64,000 nucleotides of DNA from Nautilus pompilius (lineage: Eukaryota > Mollusca > Cephalopoda > Nautilida > Nautilidae), in assembly GCA_018389105.1 (NCBI GenBank), contig JACATO010000132.1:558001-622000 (forward strand), in the 5' to 3' direction. Positions 61,520 through 64,000 of the stretch are shown piece by piece (within the stretch, counting starts at the first letter, position 1; each line of letters opens with the position of its first letter). The notes beneath the pieces are model-generated. The model saw only the letters and a list, made by a program, of their open reading frames with translations, was not told where the DNA came from and ran no database searches. Position numbers and translations under genes: made by a program.

Positions 61520-62668
61520 ACCGAACTAGTAAACACCTATTTAGCTCCTAAAATTTATTATAAATCTAAAATAATATGAATGCCAGGCTGGGTGCGCTCC
61601 TCCATAGACGCTGAGTTAAATCGATTTCTGTGGCAGGGGCGTAAACACCTGGACAATAAACAAATAACTAGATGCCCTCGGAGCCAAGGAGATTTAAACC
61701 TCATAAACCTAGAGAGCAAAATAGGTGCTCAACAAATATTAAATATAATAGATATCATAAGAACAGTAAACAATAGACCAAGATGGCAAAAACTCCTCAT
61801 CACCCATTTAGCGAAAGCATTTGACACCCTTGACGGGGTCGATGTTCTCACCCACAAAATTAAAATTATATAGAGCACAAAAAAACTTACTAACAGACTA
61901 CCATATAACCGCCCTACAACACTGGATTAGCTGCAACATCTCTATAGGAACAGAAAACCAAGTAAGCTTAGGAGATACTAAAATTGATCTAGACAAATTA
62001 TCCCAATGAGACATCTACCTCTTCCTGTCGTCACGACCCATCGAGGAACCGAATTATAGGAAGAGATGGGAAGGTACCCTAAATTCAGGAACACTTCCAT
62101 AGGGCAGAATTTGGAATAGTTCAATTAATCGTCTCGTGGATGGATATACATCTGACATTCACTGGAAATTACTAAGAAATGTTCTTCCCACAAGGGAAAA
62201 CAAACATAAATGGAAACTAATAAATTCTCCCAAATGCCTCACTTGTCATGAGGAGGACAAAACAGCAATCCATTGCTTATTCTCATGTCCGATGAATATA
62301 GAACTGTGGTGCCTAGTCCGAGATTTGATTTTTAAAATTAAGAGTCCCCAGAACAAACTTACTTCGTTCTGGCGCATCTTTGGTTTTAACAATAGAACTA
62401 AAAAGGACTGTCTTTGGAACTTTCTGGTTTTTACTGCTCAGCGGATAGCTTGGGGTAGCCGAAAGGCTTTAGAAGGCAGTCAACATACCTGAACAAAACT
62501 CCTATTTCAAAACTATGTAACCAATTGGTTACAACAAAAATATACAGTCATGAAATCTAGTATAAATGACAGACTAACCTATTCATCCACTTGGCTAACT
62601 AATAATGCCTTAGGATACATCAACACAGAAAAACAATTACAACTACACTTTGACACTTCACCACCTTA
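61520..62668 (+). mobile_element. LINE 3' end: reverse-transcriptase C-terminus and zinc knuckle, broken
   Basis: Plus-strand frames give LVNTYLAPKIYYKSKI (61528-61575). After a stop come PGWVRSSIDAELNRFLWQGR, RCPRSQGDLNLINLESKIGA and QQILNII, the thumb and post-RT region of non-LTR retrotransposons (I---L--FLW-GR ... P---GGLNLINL--KI-A). After further breaks, GYTSDIHWKLLRNVLPTREN and KWKLINSPKCLTCHEEDKTA lead to IHCLFSCPMNIELW (62140-62320). This is the CxxC...HxxxxC motif near the end of the ORF. The frame ends about 62668 (LQLHFDTSPP). The catalytic FADD domain is absent, as in a 5'-truncated copy. The family looks L1/Tx1-like but is not certain. Confidence 0.8.
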
Positions 62669-63079
62669 GACCAACCACCCTGAGTCAACCCTTTCCTTTC
62701 CCTATCCTGTTTAAATTATTTTTTTCTTCTTTCCTCTTCTTCTACTCTTTCTCCTTTCTTTTTCTTACTTAATGCATACTTTACTTGTTTAATAAATCAA
62801 TATTACCTAGGATTCTTTATTACTTAATAAATCCTTCTAGGATTCTATTTAGAATACAATAACTCTTTTCAAGAGTTCTTATCTTTTGAATTACATGATA
62901 ACCCTTATATGTAAATTCATTATTATGATAAATTCTTGTAATATAAATATTTAACTTGTATCAAAATAATATTATTAACATCCCAGTCCCCCCCTCTTCA
63001 GTCTAAGCCTCTACTTATTTATAAAGTACTCCATCCCAAATAATTTTCCATGGACTAACCATGATTCTTTCTTCGTTTA

Positions 63080-63720
63080 AATCCACACACACAGAAGTCC
63101 ATATAACAGCTTAAAGAAGAAGACTCAAGATTTGAAAGTGGTGTGGAATGTGGCATCGGTCGTCGATGACAATCACCACAACGGTCGAGCTACTTCCCGG
63201 CTTGACCACCAGATAGGGAACCTTTGGTCCCCCTACGTGGGAGAAAAACAATGATCGTAAAGATCATCTGTTTTCTCAATAAGATCACGGGAATCTCTGA
63301 TTCCCCTATGAGGGAGGACTCAAATAAAGATAAAAAATGGAGGGAGAACATGTCTCCATCCATCATCCTGCAAAATAAAAATAGAACTCATTCCATCCCA
63401 TACTTCCATTTGGAAATTTGAAAAATAAACAGTGGCCCAAACTTTCCCTCTCAGTTCAAGGACACACAGAGAGAAAACTCTGTTCTAGAGAGTTCAACCT
63501 GGAGAAACCTACCCCCCCTGCCGTGCAATACGAAGGAGTTGGGTAGCCCGCTGCTCTCACTAGGTTGAGGAACATGCACACAATACACAGGTTGAAATAA
63601 GGCCTCACTTGTAAACAGCTGTGGCGGCCGGTCGTGGAACCGACCCAGCTCCCAAACACACATATGCAATTTCACACACACACCCCAACTTTAGCACCAC
63701 ACCAAAAAAAGGTGACTCTG
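63080..63720. repeat. Unassigned GC-richer repeat-like segment
   Basis: Unlike its surroundings in base content. It contains direct motif pairs such as GGGAACCTTTGGTCCCCCTA and ATCTCTGATTCCCCTATGAG, which look like imperfect repeats of one unit. It also has CGGTCGTCGATGAC and CGGTCGAGCTACTTCCCGGC. It could be the untranslated part of a retroelement or an old satellite. No coding frame is convincing: the 76- and 67-codon minus frames at 63451-63681 overlap each other and show no domain. Confidence 0.4.
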
Positions 63721-64000
63721 TCATAATCAGAAGTGATCAGTCACTAGTTAGAGGTTATGAACAAGCAGAAACACCAAAGAGAAATTAAACCATCCATAAA
63801 TGATGTCATCAACTTCAGCAGAAACAGACAAAAGTCAGATTGCTCAAAGAAAGCATTAACAGGAAAGAACATTGGTTCATCTATACTAATGGATCTATCA
63901 TAAGGTGCCAAAGATCTGGTTAGTCAATCAAAATTAGACAAAAGTAAAAAAAAAACAATAATGAAAGACAGTACAGCATATCAGCTCAACATCCAGTATA

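Larger units (their letters stand above)
61283..64000. other. Right-hand region upstream of the most 5' exon found
   Basis: Contains the 3' part of a LINE (about 61520-62668), its pyrimidine-rich AT-rich 3' flank (62690-63000) and a GC-richer unassigned segment (63080-63720). From 63720 to the edge the sequence is A-rich and shows nothing I can name. No LRR-encoding exon of the host gene was found here. Confidence 0.6.

Noticed and set aside
1-64000. Operon-like or defence-type novel system
   Set aside because: No clustered long coding frames, ribosome-binding sites or prokaryotic signals. The window is intronic animal DNA with transposon relics.

Overview
The window is eukaryotic, AT-rich intronic DNA from an animal genome. 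There are no operons, ribosome-binding sites or long intact reading frames. Short GT-AG exons are separated by introns of about 0.7 to 18 kb that are full of decayed DNA transposons. The mix of Tigger/pogo, Tc1, mariner and hAT elements, a tRNA-derived SINE, a LINE and very large AT-rich introns fits a spiralian invertebrate, possibly a mollusc such as a cephalopod. The species cannot be fixed from the sequence.

The main host gene runs on the minus strand, from about 61.3 kb down to the left edge. I identify it as the orthologue of LRRCC1 (CLERC), a leucine-rich-repeat and coiled-coil centriole/centrosome protein. Eight exons (44046-43907, 30738-30622, 12897-12813, 7956-7843, 5392-5321, 4546-4472, 1543-1444, 120-32) join with perfect phase into a 264-codon open coiled coil. 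It contains the LRRCC1 hallmark around AERRLWEEELAQQG followed by SLAQDRGRLE. Four further upstream exons (61282-61066, 60236-60177, 59483-59428, 57586-57481) are weaker, but are also phase-compatible with each other. At least one exon between 57.5 and 44.0 kb was not found. The N-terminal LRR exons lie beyond the right edge or were missed, and the C-terminus lies beyond the left edge.

The introns hold the following. 4.75 kb: SINE. 5.46-6.32 kb: Tigger element. 6.8-7.4 kb: Tc1 relic. 13.7 kb: second SINE copy. 19.2-20.1 kb: hAT relic. 25.3-25.7 kb: hAT C-terminal relic. 26.2-26.8 kb: 35-bp minisatellite. 28.06-30.31 kb: hAT element with an 8-bp target duplication. 34.2-35.3 kb: element with long inverted repeats. 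46.2-46.8 kb: Tc1 relic. 52.94-53.50 kb: mariner deletion derivative. 54.63-55.10 kb: short Tigger-like element. 55.8-57.2 kb: pogo-like element. Beyond the most upstream exon, 61.5-62.7 kb, lies the 3' end of a LINE.

The least explained signal is a set of exon-like minus-strand reading frames at 37.5, 35.9 and 34.9 kb, inside the largest well-supported pair-flanked intron. They do not fit the LRRCC1 phase and could be a nested gene or an unrecognised transposon gene. I see no novel defence or operon-like system.
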